From the NCBI GenBank assembly GCA_944392175.1, contig CALXVT010000003.1:33699-97698 (forward strand): a stretch of DNA of 64,000 nucleotides, written 5' to 3'. Below are positions 1 to 9,384 of the stretch, in pieces. Under the pieces are notes generated by a model, which saw nothing but the letters and a program-made list of their open reading frames with translations, was not told where the DNA came from and made no database searches. Source of the stretch: an uncultured Clostridia bacterium (GTDB lineage: Bacteria; Bacillota; Clostridia; TANB77; CAG-508). Position 1 is the first letter of the stretch; each line of letters starts with the position of its first letter. The translations under genes were made by a program, and so were the position numbers.

Positions 1-253
1 TTTCTTTTGCAATCTTTCTCCACGAATGAGCAGAAACGGCTAGACTAATTCCTGATATAATAATTAATATTAAAATTATAAAAAATATAATTAGTTTAAC
101 TCTTTTGTTTAAAGGTTTCTTAACTTTTTTATTCTTCTTAAATCTTGAAGTTTTACCTTTAGGAATAGTATCTTTTTCATTTTCTCTTTCTCTTCTAAAG
201 GCTTTAGGAACAAATTCCTCTTCTTCTTGATTTTTTATCCTTTTTGCTTTCAT
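1..253 (-). CDS. N-terminal part of a membrane-anchored protein (cut by window edge)
   Basis: The visible 84 codons start at an ATG preceded by a weak AAAGAG-type site. They read MKAKRIKNQEEEEFV, then a highly charged Lys/Arg/Glu-rich cytoplasmic stretch of about 50 residues, then one hydrophobic segment (VKLIIFFIILILIIISG) followed by AVSAHSWRKIAKE, where the window ends. This is the topology of a type II membrane protein with a long basic cytoplasmic tail, as in class A penicillin-binding proteins, LCP ligases or FtsQ-like proteins of Firmicutes. The post-membrane HSWRKIAKE reminds me of class A PBPs, but the catalytic part lies outside the window, so no function is assigned. Confidence 0.6.
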   Translation of the reverse strand, partial: MKAKRIKNQEEEEFVPKAFRRERENEKDTIPKGKTSRFKKNKKVKKPLNKRVKLIIFFIILILIIISGISLAVSAHSWRKIAKE

Positions 254-314
254 ATATCCACTCTTTTCCTTTATTAGTAAAATATATTATTTATATGTAA
301 AATAAATGTTCATA

Positions 315-716
315 TTATAATTCTTTAGAAAAATATACAATATTGTCTGTTTCGGTAAATCCAGCAAAATTGTAAAATTCTCTTTTTTGTTTTTCTTCTG
401 CTAAACAAGTAACTGCAAAAGTTTTGCAACCTTTATCTTTAGCCCATTTTTCACATCTATTTAATAATCTTTTATCTATACCTTTATTTTTATATGTTTG
501 CTTTAAAGTTATTTGATTTAATGTTCCTATTGGTTCTAATGATTTTTCATCATTAATAGAACAAATTGCAAAACCAACAGGTATATCATTTTCATAGTCT
601 ATAAATACAGCTTCATTATAGCTAGTTAAACTTTTACGAATTTCTCCTTCAATATTTTTATTATCTGCTAGAGAAAGAATTAATTCAAAATCACTTATTT
701 TTGCTTCTTTAATCAT
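315..716 (-). CDS. GNAT-family N-acetyltransferase
   Basis: A 133-residue single-domain protein with the Gcn5-related acetyltransferase pattern. It has an N-terminal M-I-x-x-A opening typical of these enzymes, a central strand ending in LNQITLKQTYKNKGIDKRLL, which is motif A with a degenerate acetyl-CoA pyrophosphate loop (Q-x-x-x-N-K-G-I, where many relatives have R-x-x-G-x-G), and a C-terminal FYNFAGFTETD strand typical of motif B. The ATG follows AAGGAGGAGTACAT, a strong ribosome binding site. Substrate cannot be read from the sequence. It stands alone downstream of mnmA on the same strand, separated by a terminator. Confidence 0.75.
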   Translation of the reverse strand: MIKEAKISDFELILSLADNKNIEGEIRKSLTSYNEAVFIDYENDIPVGFAICSINDEKSLEPIGTLNQITLKQTYKNKGIDKRLLNRCEKWAKDKGCKTFAVTCLAEEKQKREFYNFAGFTETDNIVYFSKEL

Positions 717-830
717 ATGTACTCCTCCTTTTACATCTGTACTATACCAAAAAATAACTTTTTTTACAATAGCATAATTTTTAAATATTTATTAACATTA
801 TATTAAATTAATCTTACTTAGAAGAATACA

Positions 831-858
831 AAACAAAAAGCAGATCATTATGATCTGC
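831..858 (-). terminator. Intrinsic terminator of mnmA
   Basis: Perfect inverted repeat GCAGATCAT/ATGATCTGC at 840-858 with a run of A (T on the minus strand) at 831-839, directly after the mnmA stop codon. Confidence 0.85.
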
Positions 859-873
859 TATAATATAATTTTC

Positions 874-1917
874 CTAAATTGTTTCTTTTATAATACCTCC
901 ACCTATAACAACATCATCTATATAAAATACCGCTGACTGACCTGGTGTTAAAGCTTTTTCTGGTTTAAGGAAATTAATCTTTATCATTTTATTATCTAAC
1001 TCTTGTAATATTGCTTCAGATTCTCTTGTAGAATACCTTGTTTTAACTTTTACATGTAAGTTTTCTATATCAATATCTTTTATTAAAATATTTACATTAT
1101 CTATTATAGCACAATCCTTATATGCCTCTTCTTTTGTTCCTACAATAACTTCATTATTTCTAATATTAAATCCTATAACAAATAATGGTTCTTTATATGA
1201 AATACCTAAACCTTTTCTTTGTCCAATAGTATAGTTATATAATCCAGAATGCTTACCTAAAACTGTTCCATCTTGTAATACTATATTTCCTATTTTTGGT
1301 TTTAAATCTGAATTGTTTTCTAAAAATCTTTTATAATTTCCATCTGGAATAAAACATATATCTTCACTATCTGGCTTATTTGCAACCATATTAAAATTAT
1401 TGTCACTAGCAATTTTTCTAATTTCATCCTTTGTTTTAAATTTACCAAGAGGGAAAATTATATGTTCTAACATATCCTCTGGTAATGTATATAAAACATA
1501 AGATTGATCCTTACCTATTGCATCTCCCTTTTTTAAAACATATTGTTTATATTTATTACTATATTCAATATTTGCATAATGACCTGTTGCCAAATAATCA
1601 CAACCTAGCTCTTTTGCTTTATCAAACATAGCTCCAAATTTTAATTTTCTATTACATTCTATACATGGATTAGGAGTTTTAGCATTAGCATAACATTTTA
1701 TAAAATTATCTATAACATATTTTTTAAATTCACTTTTTAAATCAACAAAATGATGTTCTATTCCAAGTTCTTTACATACAGCTTTTGCATCTGTATCATC
1801 AGTTTCTTTTGATAATGCCATAGTAATTCCTATAACTTCATATCCTTCTTTTTGTAAAAGAATAGCCGATACGCTACTATCAACTCCTCCACTCATTCCT
1901 AATAAAACCTTTTTCAT
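874..1917 (-). CDS. mnmA: tRNA-specific 2-thiouridylase MnmA
   Basis: 347 residues, the usual size for MnmA, which adenylates and then thiolates U34 of the Lys, Glu and Gln tRNAs in the cytoplasm. Visible are the PP-loop SGGVDSS at 9-15, the NPCIECN loop with Cys85, the tRNA-contact element KDQSY at 136-140, and EDICFI with Cys188. Cys85 and Cys188 form the catalytic/persulfide pair. The C-terminal beta-barrel ends in a P-G-Q-S-A-V-F motif, typical of the family. Start ATG follows AGGAGGAATT. No sulfurtransferase gene lies beside it. Confidence 0.97.
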   Translation of the reverse strand: MKKVLLGMSGGVDSSVSAILLQKEGYEVIGITMALSKETDDTDAKAVCKELGIEHHFVDLKSEFKKYVIDNFIKCYANAKTPNPCIECNRKLKFGAMFDKAKELGCDYLATGHYANIEYSNKYKQYVLKKGDAIGKDQSYVLYTLPEDMLEHIIFPLGKFKTKDEIRKIASDNNFNMVANKPDSEDICFIPDGNYKRFLENNSDLKPKIGNIVLQDGTVLGKHSGLYNYTIGQRKGLGISYKEPLFVIGFNIRNNEVIVGTKEEAYKDCAIIDNVNILIKDIDIENLHVKVKTRYSTRESEAILQELDNKMIKINFLKPEKALTPGQSAVFYIDDVVIGGGIIKETI

Positions 1918-2041
1918 AATTCCTCCTAAAATTCTTTTAATATTTTAGCACATTATACAAAGTTTCTCAATAAATATGGAAACTATTGTTAAACATTCAT
2001 TTTTGTAGTATAATATTTATGTTAAGTACTAGGAGGTAATT

Positions 2042-3853
2042 ATGAATCTAAGCTCATTTGAACGAAACATGAAAAATGCTGAAAATTTTTCAAAAGGAAT
2101 TGTAGTAAAAGATGGAAAAAGTATAAATAAAATAATTGAAAAAATATATAAATTCATTCAAAAAAAGAAAAAAGAAAATCCAGAATTAACGAGAGACGAA
2201 CTATTAAGTGAATATGACAAATTCAATGAACGATTAGTAGATGCAGGAGTTGCAAATGCTGATGTATTAAGCTATATAAGTGAATATAATGCTTGTTTAT
2301 ATTTAAAACAACATCCACAAAAATTTAAAGAAATAAATGATTATATAGAAAAGAACAATTTATCATGTGAAAACGATTTTTTTATGCATAGTAATACTTT
2401 TGAAGAAAACTTAATTAATTTTACTTTATTAGCAAGACATTTAACCGCAAGACATATAGAAGAAACTTCTGATGTTTTACCATCATATTTACAAAATATA
2501 ATATCGGACAATTCTAAGACTCCGTCAAAAAGAGATGAAGAAATAACAAAAGCTGTCGCAAATTTTCCAATAATTCAAAAGAAAATGATATTAGATGTTG
2601 CTAGAATTCATCTTCATGGAGTAAATTATTTTATGAAAGATCATGATTTAGAAATTGAAAGAGATTTGAAATCGGTTTTATCTGAATCAACACATGAAAT
2701 ATACTCATTATTAGATGATCTAGGATTTATTGATGATTGGATGGAAACCGAAAATTCACAATTTGCAAAATGTGCAATACCAGAAATGAAAATAGATAAA
2801 AAAACAATTGATAGTCAATTATCTATACAATCACTTAAAGCTTTAAAAACAACAGATTTAATAGGAATACATATTATGTATGTAAATAGATTATTCCATG
2901 TTTTAGAAAATTATTCTAGAGCCAAATTTCTTATAGATGAATATAATTTAGAGCCATTACTAACTGATGGTGAAGCAGCACCTCAATTAGAAAGAGAAAA
3001 TATAAGGTTTGCATTAATAAAAATGGATTTCTTCTATTATCCAACTGATGCATATTATGTCGAAAATGACGAACAACTTAGAGAATTAGAAATAAAAGGT
3101 GAACTTGAATTAGATGAAAATAATACTTATAGCTATTCTTTAGAGCCTCTAATCGAACAAGTCAGATTACAATATGGAAAAAAATACAAAGAGTATTTTT
3201 CTGAACTATTACCATGTTCTGATAATGATATAGGAGAAGATTTATCAAGATATTCATATTTTGCAAATACAATTTATCATTTAAAAAATTCTAAAAATCA
3301 AAGTAGTCTATCACTTATAAGTCTTTTAACTTTATATGGTGATAAATCAAATTATGGAATTGTTCTTGATAATCTTTCTGAAGATGGAACATATGGTGAA
3401 ATAAGACATTTTACGGATTTTATGGTTGATATAAATTCAATCTCACCAGTAAATATACATATGAATACTGGCGTTTTAAGAGACTTTATGAGAGAATATC
3501 TTAATACTTCAATAATTCCAATATATGCAGGAAATGAAGATTGGAAAATGTTAGATGGTAAAGTGATGAAATCTCATCTAATGATGCCATGGAATAAAAG
3601 TTTAAAGAAAACAATTAAAACTTCATCAAAAACTAATAAAAAAGCTAATGTTAGAACTCTTAATCATCTTAGAGCTTTATCTGATGAAAAAGCGTTGCCT
3701 ATTCATTTAAAAGCTTCTCCAAAAGATAAGGATATACAAAGAAGATATTTTAATATGGATAGTAATTCAATTTTAGAAAAAGTTGGTGGAATATACGTAA
3801 AAACACTTCCACAAGGAGATACTCAAGGAGATGATATAAGAAGTGATAGATGA
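2042..3853 (+). CDS. Hypothetical protein, 603 aa
   Basis: A long soluble protein I do not recognise. It starts at ATG after TAGGAGGTAATT. It is rich in Glu, Asn, Lys and Ile, has no signal peptide or membrane segment, and looks largely alpha-helical. The first 80 residues are charged and may form a coiled coil (IIEKIYKFIQKKKKENPEL). The C-terminal 60 residues are basic (KKTIKTSSKTNKKANVRTLN). Composition and codon use match the native backbone. It overlaps the next gene by 11 bases, so the two are probably translated together. No catalytic motif is evident. Confidence 0.8.
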   Translation: MNLSSFERNMKNAENFSKGIVVKDGKSINKIIEKIYKFIQKKKKENPELTRDELLSEYDKFNERLVDAGVANADVLSYISEYNACLYLKQHPQKFKEINDYIEKNNLSCENDFFMHSNTFEENLINFTLLARHLTARHIEETSDVLPSYLQNIISDNSKTPSKRDEEITKAVANFPIIQKKMILDVARIHLHGVNYFMKDHDLEIERDLKSVLSESTHEIYSLLDDLGFIDDWMETENSQFAKCAIPEMKIDKKTIDSQLSIQSLKALKTTDLIGIHIMYVNRLFHVLENYSRAKFLIDEYNLEPLLTDGEAAPQLERENIRFALIKMDFFYYPTDAYYVENDEQLRELEIKGELELDENNTYSYSLEPLIEQVRLQYGKKYKEYFSELLPCSDNDIGEDLSRYSYFANTIYHLKNSKNQSSLSLISLLTLYGDKSNYGIVLDNLSEDGTYGEIRHFTDFMVDINSISPVNIHMNTGVLRDFMREYLNTSIIPIYAGNEDWKMLDGKVMKSHLMMPWNKSLKKTIKTSSKTNKKANVRTLNHLRALSDEKALPIHLKASPKDKDIQRRYFNMDSNSILEKVGGIYVKTLPQGDTQGDDIRSDR

Positions 3854-4133
3854 TAAAAAATTAAGAGAACAATTTAAAAATAAAAATTATGTTTATTGTA
3901 TAAATGCATTGCGAAAAGAAATAAAACAAAAGTTAATATCAAGATTAAATATAATCCGTCCAGGATACAAATATAAAAACTTAAAAGAATTAAAAACAAA
4001 TTGCTATAAATATCTTAATGACGATGAAAAAAAATATATTTCTATGCTTTGTAGATATGCTGAAAAAGAATATCCAGAAAAACAAGAATTAGCTTCATTG
4101 TTGGATATATATTCTAAATATTGCAAAAAATAA
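3843..4133 (+). CDS. Hypothetical protein, 96 aa, coupled to upstream gene
   Basis: Begins at GTG inside the end of the 603-residue gene, with AAGGAG lying about 12 bases upstream within that gene, and ends just before a strong terminator. The product is very basic (many Lys, Arg and Tyr), helical and soluble, with no recognised motif. The 11-base overlap and shared terminator imply a two-gene transcription unit whose products probably act together. Confidence 0.7.
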   Translation: MIDDKKLREQFKNKNYVYCINALRKEIKQKLISRLNIIRPGYKYKNLKELKTNCYKYLNDDEKKYISMLCRYAEKEYPEKQELASLLDIYSKYCKK

Positions 4134-4165
4134 TGTTATACATAAAAGTATAACATTATTTTTTT
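4132..4165. terminator. Terminator between convergent genes
   Basis: Ten-base stem AATGTTATAC/GTATAACATT with a 6-base loop, followed by a T run. It lies between the plus-strand pair ending at 4133 and the minus-strand thioredoxin gene ending at 4179, so it can serve the plus strand and probably both. Confidence 0.85.
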
Positions 4166-4178
4166 GTTCTTTTCTAAA

Positions 4179-4490
4179 TTAAAATATCTCATTAATAATA
4201 TCTTGTTTAGTATGTAATCCAATTAATGTATTTCTAACAGCTCCAGACTTAAACAATAACAATGTAGGTATTGAATTAATATCATACTTTGTAGCTAATT
4301 CTGGTTCATCATCAACATTTACTTTTCCAACAATTATAGATGGAGTCTCCTCTGCGATTTCATCAATAATTGGCCCCATCATTCTACACGGTCCGCACCA
4401 AGGTGCCCAAAAATCAACTAAAACTGGATCTGTAGATTTTAAAACAACTTCCTCAAAATTTTCATTTGTTATTTCTATTGGTTTGCCCAT
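4179..4490 (-). CDS. trxA: Thioredoxin
   Basis: 103 residues, the standard thioredoxin length. The redox site WAPWCGPCRM lies near residues 28-37, and the conserved cis-proline loop appears as SIPTLLLF. It reduces protein disulfides in the cytoplasm. The gene lies 12 bases downstream of the thioredoxin-reductase-like gene and behind pepC on the same strand, so it is almost certainly the partner of that reductase. Start ATG follows AAGGAGGTTTTTAT. A second thioredoxin is encoded at 15724-16032. Confidence 0.95.
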   Translation of the reverse strand: MGKPIEITNENFEEVVLKSTDPVLVDFWAPWCGPCRMMGPIIDEIAEETPSIIVGKVNVDDEPELATKYDINSIPTLLLFKSGAVRNTLIGLHTKQDIINEIF

Positions 4491-4502
4491 ATAAAAACCT
4501 CC

Positions 4503-5366
4503 TTATATATTTTTTACTTTTTTGGCGATACTTAATCCACTTTTTGCACCATCATAAACTGCTTTGCTTATTTGTAGTAATCCACCTGTGCAATCACCTG
4601 CCGCATAAATTCCAGGAATATTTGTTTGCATATTTTCATCAACTTTAATATTGTTATTATCTAAAAATATCCCAAGTTTTTTTGCAAAATCAACACTACT
4701 TGCAGTCCCTTCTGCAATAAATATTCCATCAATATCATATTCTGTATTATCTTCTAATACAATTTTGCTTGCTTTTTCTTTTCCTTTTATAGCATCAATT
4801 TTTCCTTCAATATAATTTGTAATTTCAACACTTCTATTTTGTGGTAATTCTCTACCATTTGTAAATATAGTTACATCATCAGAAATATTTTTTAATATTT
4901 CTGCTTCGTGGATAGCGTATTCCCCACTTCCTATTACTGCTATTTTTTTGTTCTTGTAGAAAAATCCGTCACAAATTGCACAATAACTAATTCCTCTTCC
5001 CTCAAATTCTTTAACTCCTCTTATATTAGCAGGATTTCTACTTTTACCAGTTGCAAGTAAAATTGTTTTAGCTTCATATTCAGAATTTACAGTTATAACA
5101 GCAAAAGTATTATTATTCCATTTAATATCTACTACTTCATCATTTTTTATATCTATATTTTGTTTCTTTGCTTGTTTAATTCCATTTTCAAACAATTCTT
5201 CCCCTGAAATAGGATTTTCAAAGCCATAATAGTTTTCAATTAAATGAGCTTTTTTTAAAGCAGTATCATCTTTACCAATAACAAGTACTTTTAAATTTGA
5301 TCTACTAATATATATTGCACCACTTATTCCAGCTGGGCCTTTTCCAATTATAATACAATCATACAT
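4503..5366 (-). CDS. trxB: Thioredoxin reductase-like flavoprotein with atypical nucleotide site
   Basis: 287 residues, slightly short for TrxB (about 310). The FAD-binding GKGPAG motif is at 8-13, the redox disulfide YCAICDG has Cys129 and Cys132, and the FAD ribityl motif is GDCTGG. The second Rossmann fold starts with GSGEYAIHEA (146-155), but the HRRxxxR motif that grips the NADPH 2'-phosphate is missing; the equivalent stretch reads TIFTNGRELPQ. It may therefore use NADH or reduced ferredoxin rather than NADPH, as known for the ferredoxin-dependent clostridial flavoprotein reductases. It sits between pepC and trxA, adjacent to its likely substrate. Confidence 0.88.
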   Translation of the reverse strand: MYDCIIIGKGPAGISGAIYISRSNLKVLVIGKDDTALKKAHLIENYYGFENPISGEELFENGIKQAKKQNIDIKNDEVVDIKWNNNTFAVITVNSEYEAKTILLATGKSRNPANIRGVKEFEGRGISYCAICDGFFYKNKKIAVIGSGEYAIHEAEILKNISDDVTIFTNGRELPQNRSVEITNYIEGKIDAIKGKEKASKIVLEDNTEYDIDGIFIAEGTASSVDFAKKLGIFLDNNNIKVDENMQTNIPGIYAAGDCTGGLLQISKAVYDGAKSGLSIAKKVKNI

Positions 5367-5394
5367 ATATATTCCTCCATATTTGAAATGGATT

Positions 5395-6741
5395 TTAATT
5401 TATATTAGCTAATGTTCCCATTGGATCCCATGGTTCTAATTCCATATAATATTTATTTTCATTGTATGCTTCTAATTCTTCAGGTTTTAAATGTTTCTTA
5501 TTTATAACAACTTGATAAACATATGAATTAAACCAATCATCTGTTAAAACAAAAATTCCTTTATTACCAGGATCATTTCCCCATGAGTTTTCTACCTTCC
5601 AACGACTTCCTTTCCAATTGTCGTCTAAATTAACACCCAAAAACATCATTGCATGTGTCATACAACTTTCTCTATATTCAAGTTTTGTAGCTTTATCCAT
5701 TTTATCTTCAAAGTTTATAATATCTTGAACATTAAATAAATTACGTGACATTATTCCTAAACTTCTAGAAGATTCTTGACCAACATCACTACCAAAAAAC
5801 ACTGGAACTCCATCTGTTAATTGAGCTACTGCCATTTCTTTTAATCTATTTATTGGTAAATTTAAATAAGTAATTCTATTACCATCTGCAACATTTCCAA
5901 TGTAATTTACAGTATATTTTTTATAATAAGGTCTATCTTCGTTTGGTGCATTTATAATGCTAATGTAATCATCCAAATTTAAATCTTTAATATATTTATC
6001 ATAAAATTCCATTGGTGTAATATTTGAATCCCTATAAAATTCATCTTTTTTATTTGTATATTCAAAATCAAATTTAACAGGTGGCTTACCAAAAGCTGTA
6101 CACAAAATTCCATATATCTTTTCCACCATATCTAATTTTTGTTCTTCTATTTTATCTAAACTAGTTCCATTTTTATAATTAGTTCTTAATATATATGCAA
6201 AGTTTCTTAAAACTCTTTTTAAAATTTTGTTAATTTCTGCTGTATTAGAAGAATTATAAGTTTCCGGCATAGCACTCTTTGGAACAATTCCATATTTCTT
6301 AATTATATTTAAGAACATATCCCATTGGCCACCATCATTTATTGGATTATCTAAAAAGAATGTTACATGTCTATCTGTTGTATCTCTATCTATAGTATTT
6401 ATAATACAATTTAAAAAGAAATTACATTTTTCTAATTTGTCATAAAAAGCTACATAATTTTGGGATAATTCAATATTTTTGATGTTTAATTTTTTTATTA
6501 AAAAGTATCTTATAAAATTAGTTGAAGCAAAAATCCAACATCTTCCACTACGTTTTTGATTAGTAATATCACCTTGTTTTAAATCAACAGAAAATTCATA
6601 TCTTGTATTTCTAATTTCTTCATAATTTTCACAAGAATAAAAAAATCCATTTTTTGTAACAGAATTTGTAATTACCTTGTTTTCAACAGAGTTAAAATCT
6701 TTTTCAAATTTTTTTAATTTTTCTTTAGAAATATTTTTCAT
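5395..6741 (-). CDS. pepC: Aminopeptidase C / bleomycin hydrolase family (peptidase C1B)
   Basis: 448 residues, the normal size. This papain-like cytoplasmic aminopeptidase has its triad in place: Gln62 and Cys68 in NQKRSGRCWIFA, His in CMTHAMMFLG, and Asn in KVENSWG. The family forms a barrel-shaped hexamer that trims peptides from the N terminus. A C-terminal tail (LEPWDPMGTLANIN) matches the family's self-inserting carboxypeptidase-like end. ATG follows AGGAAGAATATACAT. It heads a likely pepC-trxB-trxA transcription unit with gaps of 28 and 12 bases. Confidence 0.95.
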   Translation of the reverse strand: MKNISKEKLKKFEKDFNSVENKVITNSVTKNGFFYSCENYEEIRNTRYEFSVDLKQGDITNQKRSGRCWIFASTNFIRYFLIKKLNIKNIELSQNYVAFYDKLEKCNFFLNCIINTIDRDTTDRHVTFFLDNPINDGGQWDMFLNIIKKYGIVPKSAMPETYNSSNTAEINKILKRVLRNFAYILRTNYKNGTSLDKIEEQKLDMVEKIYGILCTAFGKPPVKFDFEYTNKKDEFYRDSNITPMEFYDKYIKDLNLDDYISIINAPNEDRPYYKKYTVNYIGNVADGNRITYLNLPINRLKEMAVAQLTDGVPVFFGSDVGQESSRSLGIMSRNLFNVQDIINFEDKMDKATKLEYRESCMTHAMMFLGVNLDDNWKGSRWKVENSWGNDPGNKGIFVLTDDWFNSYVYQVVINKKHLKPEELEAYNENKYYMELEPWDPMGTLANIN

Positions 6742-6772
6742 ATGTATATTCTTCCTTTCTTTTGTTTAATTG

Positions 6773-6798
6773 TTAAGGGCGATAAAATTCGCCCTTAA
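6773..6798 (-). terminator. Hairpin after lysC
   Basis: Perfect 10-base stem TTAAGGGCGA/TCGCCCTTAA with a 6-base loop just downstream of the lysC stop. The T tract is poor, so this is either a weak terminator or a 3'-end stabilising hairpin. Confidence 0.6.
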
Positions 6799-6807
6799 TA
6801 TAATAAT

Positions 6808-7986
6808 TTAACCAATTAACTCATTGTGTAATTGTTCTAAAATATTATCACCTAATTTATCTTTAAATATTATTCTTATTTTAGACTCATTTGTTTGAAT
6901 GTTCAAAATTTCTAAAGCATTTGTATCTAATATTTTCATTGTTTTAGTTATTATATCAGAATCATTCATAATTCCATATCCTATTATAGATATTTTACTA
7001 ATATTTTTATATGAACAATCTAATTTAGGATATTCTGTAGTGATAACATTTTCAAATTTATTAAACTCAGCAGCTTTTATTGTAAATTGAATTTCCAAAG
7101 TAGATGTACTTTTATTAATAATATTATTTATAAATATATTATTAGCTAATAACTTTCTATATATTCGATTTATCATTCTTGGAGTATAAACTTCTTGTTT
7201 CGCAGTTACTAAAATAATATTATCATTTTTTACTATACTTTTTACTTTAGTATCTTCAATTTTTTCATTTATTACACTACCAGGTCTATTATTAAATGTT
7301 GATTTAGTTATAATAGGAATATTAAATCTTTTTCCTATTTCAACACATCTATTATGCAAAACTTTTGCACCTTCATTAGAAATATCTTGCATTTCTTCAT
7401 ATGATAATTCAGGTATTTTTTTTGCGTCTTGTATTTTGTTTGGATCTGTAGAATATACACCATCAACATCAGAAAAAATATAGCATTTATCTGCCTTTAG
7501 TGCTGCTGCTACTGCTACTGCCGTTGTGTCAGATCCTCCTCTTCCAAATGTTGTTATATCACCTTTTTCGTTAATTCCTTGAAATCCTGCTATTATAACA
7601 ATCTTTCTTTCCGCAAGTTCTTTTTCTATTCTTGATGTATCTATGCTCTCTACTACTGCTGATTGATTAGTAGGGCTTGTATAAATTCCAGCTTGCCATC
7701 CTGTAAGTGATATCGCTGGATATCCTAATCTATTAAGCAAAATACTTAGCTTAGACATAGAAATTTGCTCTCCTGCGCTAAGCAAGGTATCTAATTCTCT
7801 TTCATTTGGTACATTACTTAATTCATGTGCTTCTCTTAATAGATTATCCGTAGTTTTTCCTTGTGCTGATACTACAACTACTACATTGTTTTCCTTATAA
7901 AATTCTTTAATTTTTTCAGCTACAATATTTAATTTAATATTGTCTGAAACTGAACTCCCTCCAAATTTTAATACTATTGTGTCCAT
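6808..7986 (-). CDS. lysC: Aspartate kinase
   Basis: 392 residues: an amino acid kinase domain (about 1-235) followed by two ACT domains (about 250-392). Motifs include VLKFGGSSV at the start, GFQGINEKG, FGRGGSDTTAVA and the SDVDGVYSTDP segment. It phosphorylates aspartate, the first step towards lysine, threonine, methionine and diaminopimelate for peptidoglycan; the ACT pair suggests allosteric control by an end-product amino acid. It is monocistronic here. The 105-base gap to prfB shows no recognisable lysine riboswitch. ATG follows AAGAGGTGTACCATT. Confidence 0.95.
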   Translation of the reverse strand: MDTIVLKFGGSSVSDNIKLNIVAEKIKEFYKENNVVVVVSAQGKTTDNLLREAHELSNVPNERELDTLLSAGEQISMSKLSILLNRLGYPAISLTGWQAGIYTSPTNQSAVVESIDTSRIEKELAERKIVIIAGFQGINEKGDITTFGRGGSDTTAVAVAAALKADKCYIFSDVDGVYSTDPNKIQDAKKIPELSYEEMQDISNEGAKVLHNRCVEIGKRFNIPIITKSTFNNRPGSVINEKIEDTKVKSIVKNDNIILVTAKQEVYTPRMINRIYRKLLANNIFINNIINKSTSTLEIQFTIKAAEFNKFENVITTEYPKLDCSYKNISKISIIGYGIMNDSDIITKTMKILDTNALEILNIQTNESKIRIIFKDKLGDNILEQLHNELIG

Positions 7987-8091
7987 AATGGTACACCTCT
8001 TTTATAATAATGTAAGAAATCTATTTAATTAAATAGTATCTCTTTATAATATATGAAAATAATTGTATTTTAGATACTTTGTATCATACAA

Positions 8092-9196
8092 TTACTTCGT
8101 ATTATACATTTTTAAATATGCTTCCATAAAGTCATCTAAATCTCCGTCCATAACTGCATTAACATTTCCTACTTCATAATTTGTTCTATGATCTTTTACT
8201 AATGTATATGGACAAAATACATAGGACCTTATTTGGCTTCCCCAAGCTATATCTTTTTGTTCACCTTTCAAATCTGAAATCTTCTCTTGTCTTTCTTTTT
8301 CTTTCATGTCAAATAACTTGGATTTTAGCATTTTCATTGCTGTTTCTCTATTTTGAATTTGTGAACGTTCAGATTGACAGCTAACTACTGTATTTGTTGG
8401 AATATGTGTTATTCTTACTGCAGAAGAGGTTTTATTTATATGTTGTCCTCCTGCTCCTGAAGCTCTGTATGTATCTATTCTTAAATCATCAGGATTTATA
8501 TCTATTTCAATATCATCATTTATCTCTGGAAGCACTTCTATTGAAGCAAAAGATGTATGTCTTCTTCCTCCACTATCAAAAGGTGAAATTCTAACTAATC
8601 TATGTACTCCCATTTCTCCTTTAAGATATCCATAAGCATAATCTCCTGATACTAAAAAAGTAACACTTTTTATCCCTGCTTCATCGCCTTCTAAGTAATC
8701 TAATTCTTTAACTTGAAAACCATGTTTCTCTGCCCATCTAGTGTACATTCTATAAAGCATTTCTACCCAGTCTTGAGATTCTGTTCCTCCTGCTCCTGGA
8801 TGCATAGAAACAATTGCATTATTAGAATCATATTTTCCTGAAAATAAAGTTTCAATTTCTAAATCTTTAATATCTTGTTCTAAAGTTTTTGTATCTTTTA
8901 ATAATTCTTTAATAAGATCATGATCAGGTTCTTCTTCTAAAAGATTATTCATATCTAATAAATTATTTAATAAATTTTCTATTTTATTATATTTAGTAAT
9001 TTTATTTTTTAGAAGTTTTATTTCTTGTAAAACACTAGAGTTATTCTTAGACTCCCAAAAACCTTGTTTTAAAGTTTCAGCTTCTAATTCCGCTAATTTA
9101 TTTTTAGAATTTTCTATGTCAAAGAGAATCCCTAATTTCAATCAATTTTGTATTTAATTCTTGAAGGACTCTTATATTTTCTTCTAACTCTATCAT
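8092..9196 (-). CDS. prfB: Peptide chain release factor 2, expressed by programmed +1 frameshift
   Basis: Release factor for UGA and UAA. The first 25 codons start at the ATG ending at 9196 and stop at an in-frame TGA (9119-9121). A +1 shift at CTT-TGA-C joins them to the main frame, giving 367 residues, the normal RF2 length. In that numbering the anticodon-mimicking SPF is at 204-206 and the catalytic GGQ at 249-251, matching E. coli positions. An internal SD-like AGGGAT sits a few bases upstream of the slip site, as in other prfB genes. Low RF2 slows termination at TGA and favours the shift, so the protein controls its own synthesis. Confidence 0.96.
9118..9131 (-). other. RF2 programmed frameshift site (CTT TGA C with upstream AGGGAT)
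   Basis: On the minus strand AGGGATTCTCTTTGAC reads R-D-S-L-stop in the initial frame. The P-site CTT can slip to TTT, and the next frame continues D-I-E-N into the RF2 body. This is the canonical bacterial signal. Confidence 0.95.
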
Positions 9197-9308
9197 TACA
9201 TCACTCCAATCTACACGTTTGTATATTAACATACTTAATTTTATTTTTCAAGAGGGATAAAGAGTCGTCCATTTTTTTCTATTTTTTATAAATAGTAACT
9301 TATACAAA

Positions 9309-9344
9309 AAACTGTGGCAAAATGTTGATGTTTTACCACAGTTT
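9309..9344 (-). terminator. Terminator of the uracil permease-UPRT gene
   Basis: Stem AAACTGTGG/CCACAGTTT with further pairing of the CAAAAT/GTTTTA inner part, followed on the minus strand by a T run. It lies 40 bases downstream of the fused gene. Confidence 0.85.
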
Positions 9345-9384
9345 TATTTCCATTTATAGATATTTTAAGAAATATCCTTAATCA

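Noticed and set aside
7987..8091. Lysine riboswitch before lysC
   Set aside because: The gap is only 105 bases with no conserved lysine-riboswitch elements.
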